Assembly (NCBI GenBank): GCA_046757645.1
Contig: JBHHYS010000015.1
Location: 1-35,840, forward strand
Direction of reading: 5' to 3'
Length of the DNA stretch: 35,840 nucleotides
Source of the DNA: JBHHYS01 sp046757645
GTDB taxonomy: Bacteria > Acidobacteriota > Terriglobia > Acidiferrales > 2-02-FULL-67-57
Numbering within the stretch: position 1 is the stretch's first letter; the number at the start of each line of letters is the position of its first letter. The translations under genes were made by a program, and so were the position numbers. Shown one piece after another: positions 8,259-16,069 of the stretch. A model generated the notes under the pieces. It was not told where the DNA came from, did no database searches, and was given only the letters and a program-made list of their open reading frames with translations.

Positions 8259-8264
8259 TACAAT
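8259..8264 (+). promoter_or_regulatory. -10 box of the HD gene with very short leader
   Basis: TACAAT preceded by GGC, ten bases before the ATG at 8275. The start site would be about four bases before the ATG. No Shine-Dalgarno sequence fits between. The -35 is weak. Confidence 0.4.
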
Positions 8265-8274
8265 CGCCCAGGGT

Positions 8275-8859
8275 ATGCCGAACCGCGCCAACGCCTGGAA
8301 CCTCCTCTGCGAATACACCCAGAGCGAGAATCTTCGCAAGCATGCTCTGGCGGTGGAGGCTTGCCTGCGCGCCTACGCTCCTAAGTTCGCTGGCGACGAA
8401 GAGACCTGGGGCGTGGTCGGCTTGCTCCACGACTTTGACTACGAACGCTACCCCCAGGCCCCCGACCACCCCCTGGAAGGCTCGAAAATCTTGCGTGCCC
8501 GAGGCTACGCCGAAGAAATTATCCAGGCCATCCTCTCCCACGCCGACTATATGAACGTGCCCCGCGAAACCCCCTTGCAGAAAACACTCTACGCCTGCGA
8601 CGAGCTCGCCGGTTTCATCACCGCTGTCGCCCTCGTCCGCCCCAACAAGAGTTTGGCGGAAGTCAAACCCTCCTCGGTCAGGAAGAAGCTCAAGGACAAG
8701 GCCTTCGCCCGCACGGTGAACCGCGACGACATCGTTCGAGGCGCCGCCGAACTCGGCGTGGCGCTCGACGACCATATCGCTCTCTGCCTCGAGGCCATGC
8801 GCCGCATCGCCGCCCCACTCGGCCTCGACGCAAACAAGCCGGAGAGTCCCCCCACCTAG
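8275..8859 (+). CDS. HD-domain phosphohydrolase-like protein
   Basis: A 194-residue HD-superfamily protein. Metal ligands are visible: His23 (LRKHALAVE), His52-Asp53 (LLHDFDY), His89 (AILSHADY) and Asp109 (ACDELAG). Such enzymes cleave phosphomonoesters or nucleotides and act in the cytoplasm. The substrate cannot be told from the sequence; the group is often annotated as 'HDIG domain' or hydrolase. It stands alone between a divergent membrane gene set and the convergent methylmalonyl-CoA mutase gene. The proline-rich tail (NKPESPPT) is probably disordered. Confidence 0.85.
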   Translation: MPNRANAWNLLCEYTQSENLRKHALAVEACLRAYAPKFAGDEETWGVVGLLHDFDYERYPQAPDHPLEGSKILRARGYAEEIIQAILSHADYMNVPRETPLQKTLYACDELAGFITAVALVRPNKSLAEVKPSSVRKKLKDKAFARTVNRDDIVRGAAELGVALDDHIALCLEAMRRIAAPLGLDANKPESPPT

Positions 8860-8888
8860 CAGAGGGCTGAAGAACCCGTTCTCCCTGC

Positions 8889-8974
8889 CATTCTGAGCCC
8901 AGCGAAGAATCTTGCCCTTCAGCAGGGCAACCAGTCAGGAGATTCTTCGTCGCCTTCTGCTCCTCGGAATGACA
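8889..8974. repeat. long inverted repeat of the CATTCTGAG...GAATGACA type
   Basis: An imperfect palindrome between convergent genes: the left arm has CATTCTGAG and GCGAAGAATCT, the right arm has AGATTCTTCG and TCGGAATGACA. An inner hairpin TTGCCC (8912-8917)/GGGCAA (8925-8930) lies at the left of the centre. Repeats of this type, related to 'tgtcattctgagc...' sequences, are widely scattered in Acidobacteria-like genomes as I recall. As RNA it could act as a terminator for both genes. Confidence 0.65.
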
Positions 8975-9000
8975 AATTCAACCACTTTTTCAGCCCCCGG

Positions 9001-10632
9001 TTAGAGGGTTACACTCTCTTTGTACTCGCCAAACACCCGCCGCAACGCATCTGAGATTTCCCCCACGGTAGCATGCGCTTCCACCGCTTCCACCATCGGC
9101 GGCACCAAATTCTCCTCGCCCCGGGCGGCTTCCTCGACCCGCTCCAGCCCGGCGCGCACCCGCCCGGGGTCGCGCCGCTGCCGCACCCGTTTGAGCCGGG
9201 CCACCTGCGCGCCTTCAATGGCCGGATCGATGCGCAGCGTGGGCACGGAGTTCCCCTCCGGAAGCGCATAGCGGTTCACACCCACGACCACCTGCTCGCC
9301 GCGCTCCACTTCTTGCTGGTACTCGAACGCCGCCTGCTGGACCTCCCGCTGCACATAGCCCCTTTCGATTGCCACTACCATCCCGCCCATGCCCTCGATC
9401 TGCTCCAAGTAGGCGCGCGCCCGCTGCTCGATTTCGTGGGTCAACGCCTCCACAAAATAGGCGCCCGCCAGCGGGTCAATCGTATTCGCCACACCGCTTT
9501 CGTCGGCAATCACCTGCTGGGTGCGCAAGGCCAGCAAGGCAGCCTCCTCGGTTGGCAGCCCCAGGGCTTCGTCCTTGGCGTTGCAGTGCAAGGACTGGCA
9601 ACCGCCCAGCACCGCCGCCAGCGCTTCTAGGGTGGTCCGCACCACGTTGACGTCCGGCTGCTGCGCCGTCAGGGTCGAGCCCGCCGTCTGGGCATGGAAG
9701 CGCAGCATCAACGACCGTTCGCTCTTGGGGCGGAAACGCTCCTCGAGCAGCCGCGCCCACAAGCGTCGTGCCGCCCGGAATTTCGCCACCTCTTCGAAGA
9801 AATCACTGTGGGCGTTGAAAAAAAACGACAGCCGCGGCACAAACTCGTCCACGCTCAGCCCGCGCTCCACCCCCGCTTGCACGTAGGTGAGCCCATTGGC
9901 CAGGGTGAAGGCTACCTCCTGCACGGCCGTGGCTCCCGCCTCGCGAATGTGGTAGCCGCTGATGGAAATTGTGTTCCAGTCGGGGAGCTTCTCCTCGCAG
10001 TAGGCGACAATGTCGGTCACCAGCCGCAAGGCGGGTCGCAGCGGATAAATGTAGGTCCCCCGAGCGATGTACTCTTTCAGGATATCGTTCTGCACCGTGC
10101 CCGACAACCGGGCGATGTCCGCCCCCTGGCGTTTCCCCACCGCCACGTACAGCGCCAGCAAAATAGCCGCGGTGGCGTTGATGGTCATCGAGGTGGACAC
10201 CTTCTCCACGGGAATCCCGGCGAACAGGGCCTCCATATCCTCCAGGGAGTCAATCGCCACCCCCACCCGGCCCACTTCCCCTCGCGCCTGCGGGTGATCG
10301 GAATCAAAACCGATTTGCGTCGGCAGGTCGAAAGCCACCGAGAGGCCCGTCTGACCTTGGCCGAGCAGGTAGTGGAAGCGCCGGTTCGTTTCCGCCGCGG
10401 TGCCGTAGCCGGCGTACTGCCGCATCGTCCACAGGCGACCCCGGTACATGGTGGGATAAATCCCGCGCGTGTAGGGAAACGCCCCCGGATGACCCAAATC
10501 GCGCTCCGGCTCCAGATGGGCGATGTCCTGCGGCGTGTAGTAGGGCTTGATTTCGATGTGAGAGCGGGTTTCGAACTTCGCCCGCCTCGATTTCTTCGGG
10601 GCGTTCTTCTCTGTGGTTGGCTGCTTGCCCAT
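9001..10632 (-). CDS. methylmalonyl-CoA mutase, catalytic (large) subunit
   Basis: A 543-residue adenosylcobalamin-dependent mutase catalytic barrel, converting (R)-methylmalonyl-CoA and succinyl-CoA in propionate metabolism. Motifs: GRLWTMRQYAGYGTA (residues about 64-78), LSVAFDLPTQIGFDSDHP, GTVQNDILKEYIARGTYIYP and SISGYHIREAGA. By my alignment Tyr73, Arg191 and His228 match Tyr89, Arg207 and His244 of the P. shermanii enzyme; isobutyryl-CoA mutases carry Phe and Gln at the first two, so methylmalonyl-CoA is the likely substrate. The C-terminal B12-binding domain is absent, so a separate small subunit must exist elsewhere. The N-terminus has a Lys-rich extension. AGGAG lies five bases before the ATG at 10632. 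Confidence 0.9.
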   Translation of the reverse strand: MGKQPTTEKNAPKKSRRAKFETRSHIEIKPYYTPQDIAHLEPERDLGHPGAFPYTRGIYPTMYRGRLWTMRQYAGYGTAAETNRRFHYLLGQGQTGLSVAFDLPTQIGFDSDHPQARGEVGRVGVAIDSLEDMEALFAGIPVEKVSTSMTINATAAILLALYVAVGKRQGADIARLSGTVQNDILKEYIARGTYIYPLRPALRLVTDIVAYCEEKLPDWNTISISGYHIREAGATAVQEVAFTLANGLTYVQAGVERGLSVDEFVPRLSFFFNAHSDFFEEVAKFRAARRLWARLLEERFRPKSERSLMLRFHAQTAGSTLTAQQPDVNVVRTTLEALAAVLGGCQSLHCNAKDEALGLPTEEAALLALRTQQVIADESGVANTIDPLAGAYFVEALTHEIEQRARAYLEQIEGMGGMVVAIERGYVQREVQQAAFEYQQEVERGEQVVVGVNRYALPEGNSVPTLRIDPAIEGAQVARLKRVRQRRDPGRVRAGLERVEEAARGEENLVPPMVEAVEAHATVGEISDALRRVFGEYKESVTL

Positions 10633-10717
10633 AGCGCTCCTGTGGGGTTTGCCTCTGCGGGGCTATGGTACCGGACGGCCCCTAGCCTCGCAAGCTCAAG
10701 GCCGCTGCCCTTTCACC

Positions 10718-10747
10718 TTGACAGCCGAATTTGCCGCAGCATAGAAT
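10718..10747 (+). promoter_or_regulatory. sigma70-type promoter
   Basis: TTGACA (10718-10723), 18-bp spacer, TAGAAT (10742-10747), upstream of the gene starting at GTG 10794. One of the best matches to consensus in the window. Confidence 0.6.
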
Positions 10748-10793
10748 GGATTGAGGGGGGAATACACCGGGCAACACCCAAGGAACGGCTCGA

Positions 10794-11150
10794 GTGGAAC
10801 TCGATAACCGAATGAAGCAGTTGCTGCGCGAGCTCGGCCGCGCCATCAACGAGGCTGTCTCCGACTCCGACCGCATCGCGTCCGCCATCTCCCGCCTCAA
10901 GGCCAACGGCTACGACGTTTTCCTTATGCTGGACGCCATCGTCGGCCTGAACAAGCGCACCGGCACGGGAGCGAGCGCGCAGGGCACCGCCATCACCCGG
11001 CAGGATCGGCGCTTTCTGAAATCACTCAAGATCCGCATTGATGAGGACGCCACCGAGCCCGAAGGCGAGGCCGACAGCCGCCTGATAATTACCCCGCAGG
11101 ATATAAAATTCCTGAAGTCGCTTCGCATAAGCGTCGATGACCTCCGCTGA
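10794..11150 (+). CDS. hypothetical protein with a duplicated QDxxFLKSL motif
   Basis: A 118-residue soluble protein. The first half is helical (LLRELGRAINEAVSDSDRIASAISRLKANGYDVFLMLDAI). The second half contains two similar segments, TRQDRRFLKSLKIRIDED and TPQDIKFLKSLRISVDD, separated by an acidic linker. The GTG start follows an AAGGA about nine bases upstream and a strong promoter. Its last 14 bases overlap the next gene, so the pair is translationally coupled. I do not recognise a named family; the repeated motif looks like a short docking or pairing element. Confidence 0.65.
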   Translation: MELDNRMKQLLRELGRAINEAVSDSDRIASAISRLKANGYDVFLMLDAIVGLNKRTGTGASAQGTAITRQDRRFLKSLKIRIDEDATEPEGEADSRLIITPQDIKFLKSLRISVDDLR

Positions 11151-11493
11151 CTTACGCCGGGCCCTGGCGGCCGGCCTGCTGTTGCTTCTCGCCGCCAACG
11201 CCGCCGCCCAGGTCACCACCTCCAAGCCCATCCGCATCGAAGTCTCCCCGGCCAAGAAGCTGAAATTCAAGGGCGAAGTACTTTGGATGAACCGCCGGGC
11301 GATCAGCGTGCGCAGTCGCGAGAACCACAACGTGGTCCGCATCTTTACCTACGACAAGAAGCTGGCGGCCAAGATGGCCAAGCTCATCGATCGCCAACGG
11401 CCCTTCCAGCACGGCGACCGCATCGAAATCCATTACCGAGCCGGAACCGACACAGCCTTCAAGATCAAAGGCAAGCCCCGCCAGCGCCGCTAG
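11137..11493 (+). CDS. secreted hypothetical protein
   Basis: A 118-residue protein with a signal peptide (residues about 7-24, ALAAGLLLLLAANAAAQ) and a basic beta-rich mature part: KFKGEVLWMNRRAISVRSRENHNVVRIFTYDKKL...GDRIEIHYRAGTDTAFKIKGK. The small barrel-like pattern of strands resembles secreted OB- or SH3-like domains, though I cannot place it in a family. It overlaps the upstream gene by 14 bases. The predicted mature protein is very basic and may stay bound to the envelope. Confidence 0.65.
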   Translation: MTSADLRRALAAGLLLLLAANAAAQVTTSKPIRIEVSPAKKLKFKGEVLWMNRRAISVRSRENHNVVRIFTYDKKLAAKMAKLIDRQRPFQHGDRIEIHYRAGTDTAFKIKGKPRQRR

Positions 11494-11525
11494 CTCACTC
11501 GACGCCCCCGCCACCCCACCTCACC

Positions 11526-11554
11526 TTGACGCCCCTGCCAGGCAGGTCTACGAT
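11526..11554 (+). promoter_or_regulatory. sigma70-type promoter of the Memo-like gene
   Basis: TTGACG (11526-11531), 17-bp spacer, TACGAT (11549-11554), with the ATG at 11567 only twelve bases further on. An inverted pair, CCTGCC/GGCAGG, fills the spacer and could be an operator. Confidence 0.5.
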
Positions 11555-11566
11555 TTCCCTGAGAGG

Positions 11567-12376
11567 ATGAGCATGCGGCGCAAGCCGGCGGTCGCCGGGC
11601 GCTTCTATTCCGCGCGTCCCCCAGAACTCCTCCGCGACCTCGAACGCTACATCGAAGTCGTCACCCCGCGGCAGAAAGCCCGGGGCTGCGTGGTCCCCCA
11701 CGCCGGTATTATGTACTCCGGGCACGTCGCCGGAGCCGTCTACGGCCGGCTCGAACTGCCCTCCGCCTCTATCATCCTCTGCCCGAACCACAGCCGCTAC
11801 GGCCAGCCCTTGGCCATCATGTCCGAGGGAGAGTGGGAAACGCCCCTGGGGAACGTCCCCATCGACGCCGCGCTGGCCAATGCGCTCAAGCAGGCCTGCC
11901 CCGGCCTGGAAGAGGATGCGGAAGCCCACCGCTTCGAACACTCGCTCGAAGTGCAACTCCCCTTCCTGCAGCATCTGCAGAGAAACTTCCGCTTCGTCCC
12001 CATCGCCATCGGCGTGGGTGAGTACGAACCGCTGGAGGAGCTGGGGCGGGCCATGGCCGCGGTGGTGGCGGACACCGCTGCACGCCCGCTGCTGGTGGCC
12101 TCGACCGACCTGAACCACTACGAACCGGAGGCGGTCAACCGCATCAAAGACCGCAAAGCCATTGACCGCATCCTCGCCCTCGACCCCCGCGGACTCTATG
12201 AGACTGTGGAGCGCGAGAACATCTCGATGTGCGGCTACGGCCCGACGGTCGCCGTGCTGACCGCCACCCGGGAATTGGGCGCCCAGAACGCCGAGTTGGT
12301 TCGCTACGCTACCTCGGGCGATGTCACCGGGGATCGCAGCGCGGTGGTGGGCTATGCGGGAATCATTCTCCGCTAG
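11567..12376 (+). CDS. amrB: AmmeMemoRadiSam system protein B (Memo family)
   Basis: A 269-residue member of the MEMO1/AmmeMemoRadiSam-B family, structurally related to class III extradiol dioxygenases. Conserved elements: REPAVAGRFY-like start (KPAVAGRFYSA), PHAGIMYSGHVAGAVY with His45, CPNHSRYG with His75, EHSLEVQLPFLQ, STDLNHYEP and MCGYGPTVA. The metal-binding His and Cys positions of the family appear intact. Its biochemical role is unsettled; the family often sits next to an AMMECR1 protein and a radical SAM enzyme, neither of which is in this window. A second ATG at 11573 has the better-placed ribosome site (AGAGGA). Confidence 0.92.
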   Translation: MSMRRKPAVAGRFYSARPPELLRDLERYIEVVTPRQKARGCVVPHAGIMYSGHVAGAVYGRLELPSASIILCPNHSRYGQPLAIMSEGEWETPLGNVPIDAALANALKQACPGLEEDAEAHRFEHSLEVQLPFLQHLQRNFRFVPIAIGVGEYEPLEELGRAMAAVVADTAARPLLVASTDLNHYEPEAVNRIKDRKAIDRILALDPRGLYETVERENISMCGYGPTVAVLTATRELGAQNAELVRYATSGDVTGDRSAVVGYAGIILR

Positions 12377-12387
12377 ACGGCTCTTCC

Positions 12388-13611
12388 CTACTCATTCTCC
12401 CCGCGGATGCGCCGCAGGAGCCGCTGCGCCTGCTGGCGCGTCAGCTCATGATAGCGGCTGCCGTTGACAACCTCTTCTAGCAGCGGCACGAACTCCTTCG
12501 GATCCGCTAGCTGGTCCGCCTGAACCGCTGCCTCCAACTCCTGCAAAACTACCTGCAGCGTAACCGAACTCTCTTCCAGGGCGCGGCGCAGCCGCTTCCG
12601 AAAATGCTCCTGCTGGAGCAACTGCTGGAAGGTATGAACAATCTCCGCCACTGTGGCCGTGGGCGCGGTGGAGAACAATACCTCATTGTGCTCGACCCCC
12701 GCCTCGTAGATCAGCCGATAGCCGCTCAGCCGTCCCCCGGGCTCCTGGTAAGCGGTCAGCCCGCGGAGGTAATTCGCCTGCCCCACGAGTTCCCACAAGC
12801 GTCTGGCAACCGCCGGCGGAATCGCCAGCGGGCGAAGATCGGCGGCTTCACCAAAGCGCCGGCTTTCAAATCGGGGTGTGCCTGATTGCTCCAGGATGAC
12901 CTTGGAGTACCAGCCCGAGGCTTGATCGCCGTATTCAAACTGGAGGCGAGCGGGGGCGCCTCTGATGCGCCGCCGTAACTCCTGGGCACGCGCCCGAGCC
13001 AGCTGCATCAAGCGTCCATCCCCGGCGATACGTTCCAGGACGGGTACAAGCTGTTCCGCAGCCACCAAGCCCCCGGCGTTGAAATCCCGCTCGAACCGCC
13101 GCAGCGTGTCCAGCATCCCCAGGCGGTCGTAGTGGAGATGAAACTCGAGCTGCGGGATCCAATATCGCGTCTGCGCGATGCCTTCGAACAACTCTTGCAA
13201 CTTCTCGGCGGTATTATTCCGGGTGTAGTTGTAGCTGACCTCAGCTCGCTCCCCGTCCTTCTCGAAGATGAATATCTTCTGGCCCATGTTGGCGACCGAG
13301 CGCCCGCTTTCCAGTTCAATGCCCCGAAAATAGTTGAGTTCAGCGGCCAACCCGAACAACTGCGACGTCAGCGCCGCGGACAGCCGGAACTGCTCACGGT
13401 CTTCCTTCTTCCCGGCGCTTCCCCCTTGATAGACGCTCTCACCGTTCTCCTGTACGGTGAGCCGCGTGTATTCGGGCGCGCTCCCGGGGAATGTTTTGAT
13501 AAAGGTCAGGCGAGCGGTGGAAGTTTCCTCGGCGGAGAGTGGCAGAACCAGCGACGACGCTCCCACTCCCAGACCAATCACCACCGCCAGGAATCGTCCC
13601 CAGGCGCGCAT
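12388..13611 (-). CDS. secreted protein with two tandem copies of an unknown domain
   Basis: A 407-residue protein with a signal peptide (residues about 6-27, cut near LSAEE) and an internal duplication. Copy 1 (about 34-215) and copy 2 (about 222-404) share the order: RLTF/RLQF strand, an ExxG-like hairpin, a LFGLAAELNYFRGI / LWELVGQANYLRGL helix, a strand-rich part, and a helical end of the form FVPLLE...LARARAQELRRRI / LTRQQAQRLLRRI. I do not know the domain. Its start abuts the ruvC stop directly, so it is co-transcribed with yebC and ruvC, but it is exported, so a shared function is unlikely. Confidence 0.7.
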   Translation of the reverse strand: MRAWGRFLAVVIGLGVGASSLVLPLSAEETSTARLTFIKTFPGSAPEYTRLTVQENGESVYQGGSAGKKEDREQFRLSAALTSQLFGLAAELNYFRGIELESGRSVANMGQKIFIFEKDGERAEVSYNYTRNNTAEKLQELFEGIAQTRYWIPQLEFHLHYDRLGMLDTLRRFERDFNAGGLVAAEQLVPVLERIAGDGRLMQLARARAQELRRRIRGAPARLQFEYGDQASGWYSKVILEQSGTPRFESRRFGEAADLRPLAIPPAVARRLWELVGQANYLRGLTAYQEPGGRLSGYRLIYEAGVEHNEVLFSTAPTATVAEIVHTFQQLLQQEHFRKRLRRALEESSVTLQVVLQELEAAVQADQLADPKEFVPLLEEVVNGSRYHELTRQQAQRLLRRIRGENE

Positions 13612-14109
13612 CTAGGCGTTTCCGGCCAGCCGGCGGCGCGCCGTCTCGGTGTGGATGTGGCAGAGAGCCACGGCCAGGGCATCGGCGGCATCGTCGGGCT
13701 CGGGGGGTGCAGGCAAAGCCAGCAGGTGTTGCACCATTCGCTGCACCTGGTGCTTTTCCGCCCGCCCATAGCCCACTACACCGCTTTTCACCGCCAGTGC
13801 CGAATACTCGCTCACCGGCAGGTGGGCACGGGCTGCCGCCAGCAGCACCACCCCGCGCACCTGGCTCAATTGCATAGCGCTTTTGACGTTGAAGGCTTGG
13901 AAGACCTGCTCGAGAGCGATGGTGTCCGGACGGAACCGCTTGACCAAACGCTCCAGTTCCTGGTGAATGTGGTTCAGGCGGTCGGCGAAGGCAGCTGAGC
14001 GCGCCGGGCGGATGGCTCCGTAATGCAGCACGCGGTAGCCACGCCCGTCACTCTCCACCACCCCCACGCCGGTGCCGAAACTCCCGCAGTCCACCCCCAG
14101 GACCCGCAT
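13612..14109 (-). CDS. ruvC: crossover junction endodeoxyribonuclease RuvC
   Basis: A 165-residue Holliday junction resolvase, which cuts four-way junctions made in homologous recombination together with RuvAB. The acidic catalytic set is present: Asp7 (LGVDCGS), Glu67 (IALEQVF), and the C-terminal PDDAADALAVALCH motif with Asp140 and Asp143. The length is usual for the family. The ATG at 14107-14109 is chosen because it sits right before the MRVLGVD core; an upstream in-frame ATG would extend into the yebC gene. It follows yebC by 22 bp, the classical yebC-ruvC order; ruvA and ruvB are not in the window. Confidence 0.95.
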   Translation of the reverse strand: MRVLGVDCGSFGTGVGVVESDGRGYRVLHYGAIRPARSAAFADRLNHIHQELERLVKRFRPDTIALEQVFQAFNVKSAMQLSQVRGVVLLAAARAHLPVSEYSALAVKSGVVGYGRAEKHQVQRMVQHLLALPAPPEPDDAADALAVALCHIHTETARRRLAGNA

Positions 14110-14131
14110 CCCCGAGAAGGCCCTCGCCGGT

Positions 14132-14896
14132 TTACTCGGACCCCGACGCCGCCATCGCTTTTTCGATCTCTTTTTCGGCAATGTCGAAATTGGCGTAGAC
14201 GTGCTGGACGTCGTCATACTCCTCCAGGGCTTCCAGAAGCCGCATGGTTTGCTGGGCGTTGGCTCCTTCGACGCGCACCGTGCTTTGCGGGAGCATGGTG
14301 ACTTCCGCGGTGGTGCTCTGGAGCTGATGCGCGGCCAAGGCTTCCTTCAGCGACTCCAGCTTCTCCGGGGGCCCAATGATTTCCCAATTGCTGCCGTCGT
14401 CCCGCAGGTCCTCGGCGCCGGCGTCCAGCACCACTCCCATCAAGGTCTCTTCGTCCACCGTTTCCTTGGGCAGCACCAGGTAGCCTTTCTTTTGGAACAT
14501 CCAGGCCACACAGCCGCTCTCGCCCAGGTTCCCACCCCACTTGGAGAAGAGGTGCCGGAGCTCATTAACGGTGCGGTTGCGGTTGTCGGTGGTCACTTCC
14601 ACCAGCAGGGCCACACCCCCGGGGCCGTAGCCTTCGAAAGTGGTTTCTTCCAGAGTCATCCCCGGCAACTGGCCCGTGCCCCGCTGGATGGCCCGGTCGA
14701 TGTTGTCGGCCGGCATATTTTCGGCCTTGGCAGCGGCGACGGCCGTGCGCAAGCGGGGATTGGTGTCGGAGTCGCCCCCGCCCAACCGCGCCGCCACCGT
14801 GATCTCTTTGATCAGACGGCTGAACAGGCGCCCCCGCCGGGCATCGGTGGTGGCCTTCTTGTGTTTGATCTGAGCCCACTTGGAGTGTCCGGACAT
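14132..14896 (-). CDS. yebC: YebC/PmpR-family DNA-binding regulatory protein
   Basis: A 254-residue protein starting with the family hallmark MSGHSKWAQIKHKKATTDA, followed by FSRLIKEITVAARLGGGD, NIDRAIQRGTG and the GPGGVALLVEVTTDNRNRT segment. YebC proteins are described both as transcription regulators and as translation factors that help ribosomes through proline stretches. The ATG at 14896 matches the conserved start. It leads the yebC-ruvC group. An acidic C-terminus (EYDDVQHVYANFDI) is as usual for the family. Confidence 0.96.
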   Translation of the reverse strand: MSGHSKWAQIKHKKATTDARRGRLFSRLIKEITVAARLGGGDSDTNPRLRTAVAAAKAENMPADNIDRAIQRGTGQLPGMTLEETTFEGYGPGGVALLVEVTTDNRNRTVNELRHLFSKWGGNLGESGCVAWMFQKKGYLVLPKETVDEETLMGVVLDAGAEDLRDDGSNWEIIGPPEKLESLKEALAAHQLQSTTAEVTMLPQSTVRVEGANAQQTMRLLEALEEYDDVQHVYANFDIAEKEIEKAMAASGSE

Positions 14897-14952
14897 TTGG
14901 CACCTTCCGGCCCCTAATCTAGCACAGCGCCGGAAGAGCTGCCAAGCAGGGC

Positions 14953-15981
14953 TCAGCAGCCCACGTAGCGCGCGTAGAGGCTGCGGGCCAGAGCCGGGTC
15001 GGTCGTGCCGCGGATGATGGCGCGGCCGTCGGCAAACAAAGTCAACTGGTAGGGTGCCACCCGGAGCCACAGCAGATAGGGATTGTTGCGCACCTCACCG
15101 TGCACCGCCAGCCGGGCGCGCAGCTCATCGAGATTCAACCGCCGCCCCCGTTCGTGGATCTGCACTGAGTTGCGCCCGCACAGGGTAATCTGCGGTTGAG
15201 CCTCCCCCGCCAGATTGACGAACTCCCGGGCCGCGCAGGTGCGGCAATCGGGGCGCGGCCGGGGCAGCAACGAGGAATGGAACTGATTGCGCCATAGGTC
15301 GCCGCGCTGGAGTCGCGCAGTGGTCGCCGACCAGCTCCCCACCAGCAGCTTCAGCGCCTCGCTCACTTGCAGCGCCGCCACCCAGTTCACCGCCGGGTTG
15401 ATCACCCCCACCGTGTCGCACGTCTCCTCCAAGCCCGCCTCCGGCCGCCCCTCGAGCAAACAGGTAAGGCAAGCGCTTTGCCCGGGGACGATCGCCATGC
15501 TCACCCCGTAGCTGCCCACCACCGCCCCGTACACCCACGGCCGGACGTGCTTGACCCCTACATCGTTGATCAGGAAGCGCGTCTCAAAATTGTCCGTCCC
15601 ATCCAAAAACAACTGGCAGCCGCCCAGCAGCTCTTCCGCATTTTCGGGAACCAAGTCGGCGACCACCCCTTCCACCTGAACTGCGGAGTTGATTTGCCTC
15701 AGCTTCCGCTCCGCGGCCACCGCCTTGGGCAGTGCTTCCCGGGCATCCGCTTCGTCGAACAGCATCTGCCGCTGCAGGTTGTTTTCCTCCACAAAGTCGC
15801 GGTCAATCAGGCGCACGAACCCCACCCCGGCTCGAACCAGGGCGTTGGCTTGCGCCGAGCCCAATGCCCCGCAGCCGACGATGGCGAGACGCGCGGCCTG
15901 CAACCGCCGCTGGCCCGCTTCGCCAATCCCGGCAAAGAGCACTTGGCGGGAGTACTTGCTCCGCTCGTCGGATGGCACCAT
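14953..15981 (-). CDS. ThiF/MoeB/HesA-family adenylyltransferase
   Basis: A 342-residue E1-like enzyme that adenylates the C-terminal Gly of a ubiquitin-like sulfur carrier (ThiS or MoaD). Seen: the nucleotide loop VGCGALGS (35-42), NNLQRQ with Arg71, the DGTDNFETR motif (127-135), two zinc pairs CLTC (171-174) and CRTC (246-249), and EETCDTVGVINP with Cys188 in the catalytic position. The last 90 residues form an extra domain ending LFADGRAIIRGTTDPALARSLYARYVGC, so thiamine or molybdopterin use cannot be decided. The ATG at 15981 is near a TATAAT, giving a very short leader. No carrier gene is next to it. It is divergent from pcm. Confidence 0.88.
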   Translation of the reverse strand: MVPSDERSKYSRQVLFAGIGEAGQRRLQAARLAIVGCGALGSAQANALVRAGVGFVRLIDRDFVEENNLQRQMLFDEADAREALPKAVAAERKLRQINSAVQVEGVVADLVPENAEELLGGCQLFLDGTDNFETRFLINDVGVKHVRPWVYGAVVGSYGVSMAIVPGQSACLTCLLEGRPEAGLEETCDTVGVINPAVNWVAALQVSEALKLLVGSWSATTARLQRGDLWRNQFHSSLLPRPRPDCRTCAAREFVNLAGEAQPQITLCGRNSVQIHERGRRLNLDELRARLAVHGEVRNNPYLLWLRVAPYQLTLFADGRAIIRGTTDPALARSLYARYVGC

Positions 15982-15990
15982 CGCTTCCCT

Positions 15991-16055
15991 ATTATAGCCA
16001 GCTCGGGGACTCGCGGCACCTTGCATGCGCCCCCGGCGCCAGCGGTTGCTATAAT
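15991..16055. promoter_or_regulatory. divergent promoter region between the ThiF-like gene and pcm
   Basis: Two TATAAT boxes face away from each other: 15991-15996 (minus strand, nine bases before the ThiF-like ATG) and 16050-16055 (plus strand, fourteen bases before the pcm ATG). Neither has a strong -35 at the usual spacing. Confidence 0.5.
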
Positions 16056-16069
16056 GTGCCCGCGGAACG

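Noticed and set aside
10633..10717. A possible cobalamin riboswitch before the mutase gene
   Set aside because: The upstream region is too short and has no B12-box-like conserved core.
9694..10815. A 373-residue plus-strand frame
   Set aside because: It is antisense to the methylmalonyl-CoA mutase gene, whose protein is unmistakable; long antisense frames are common in GC-rich DNA.
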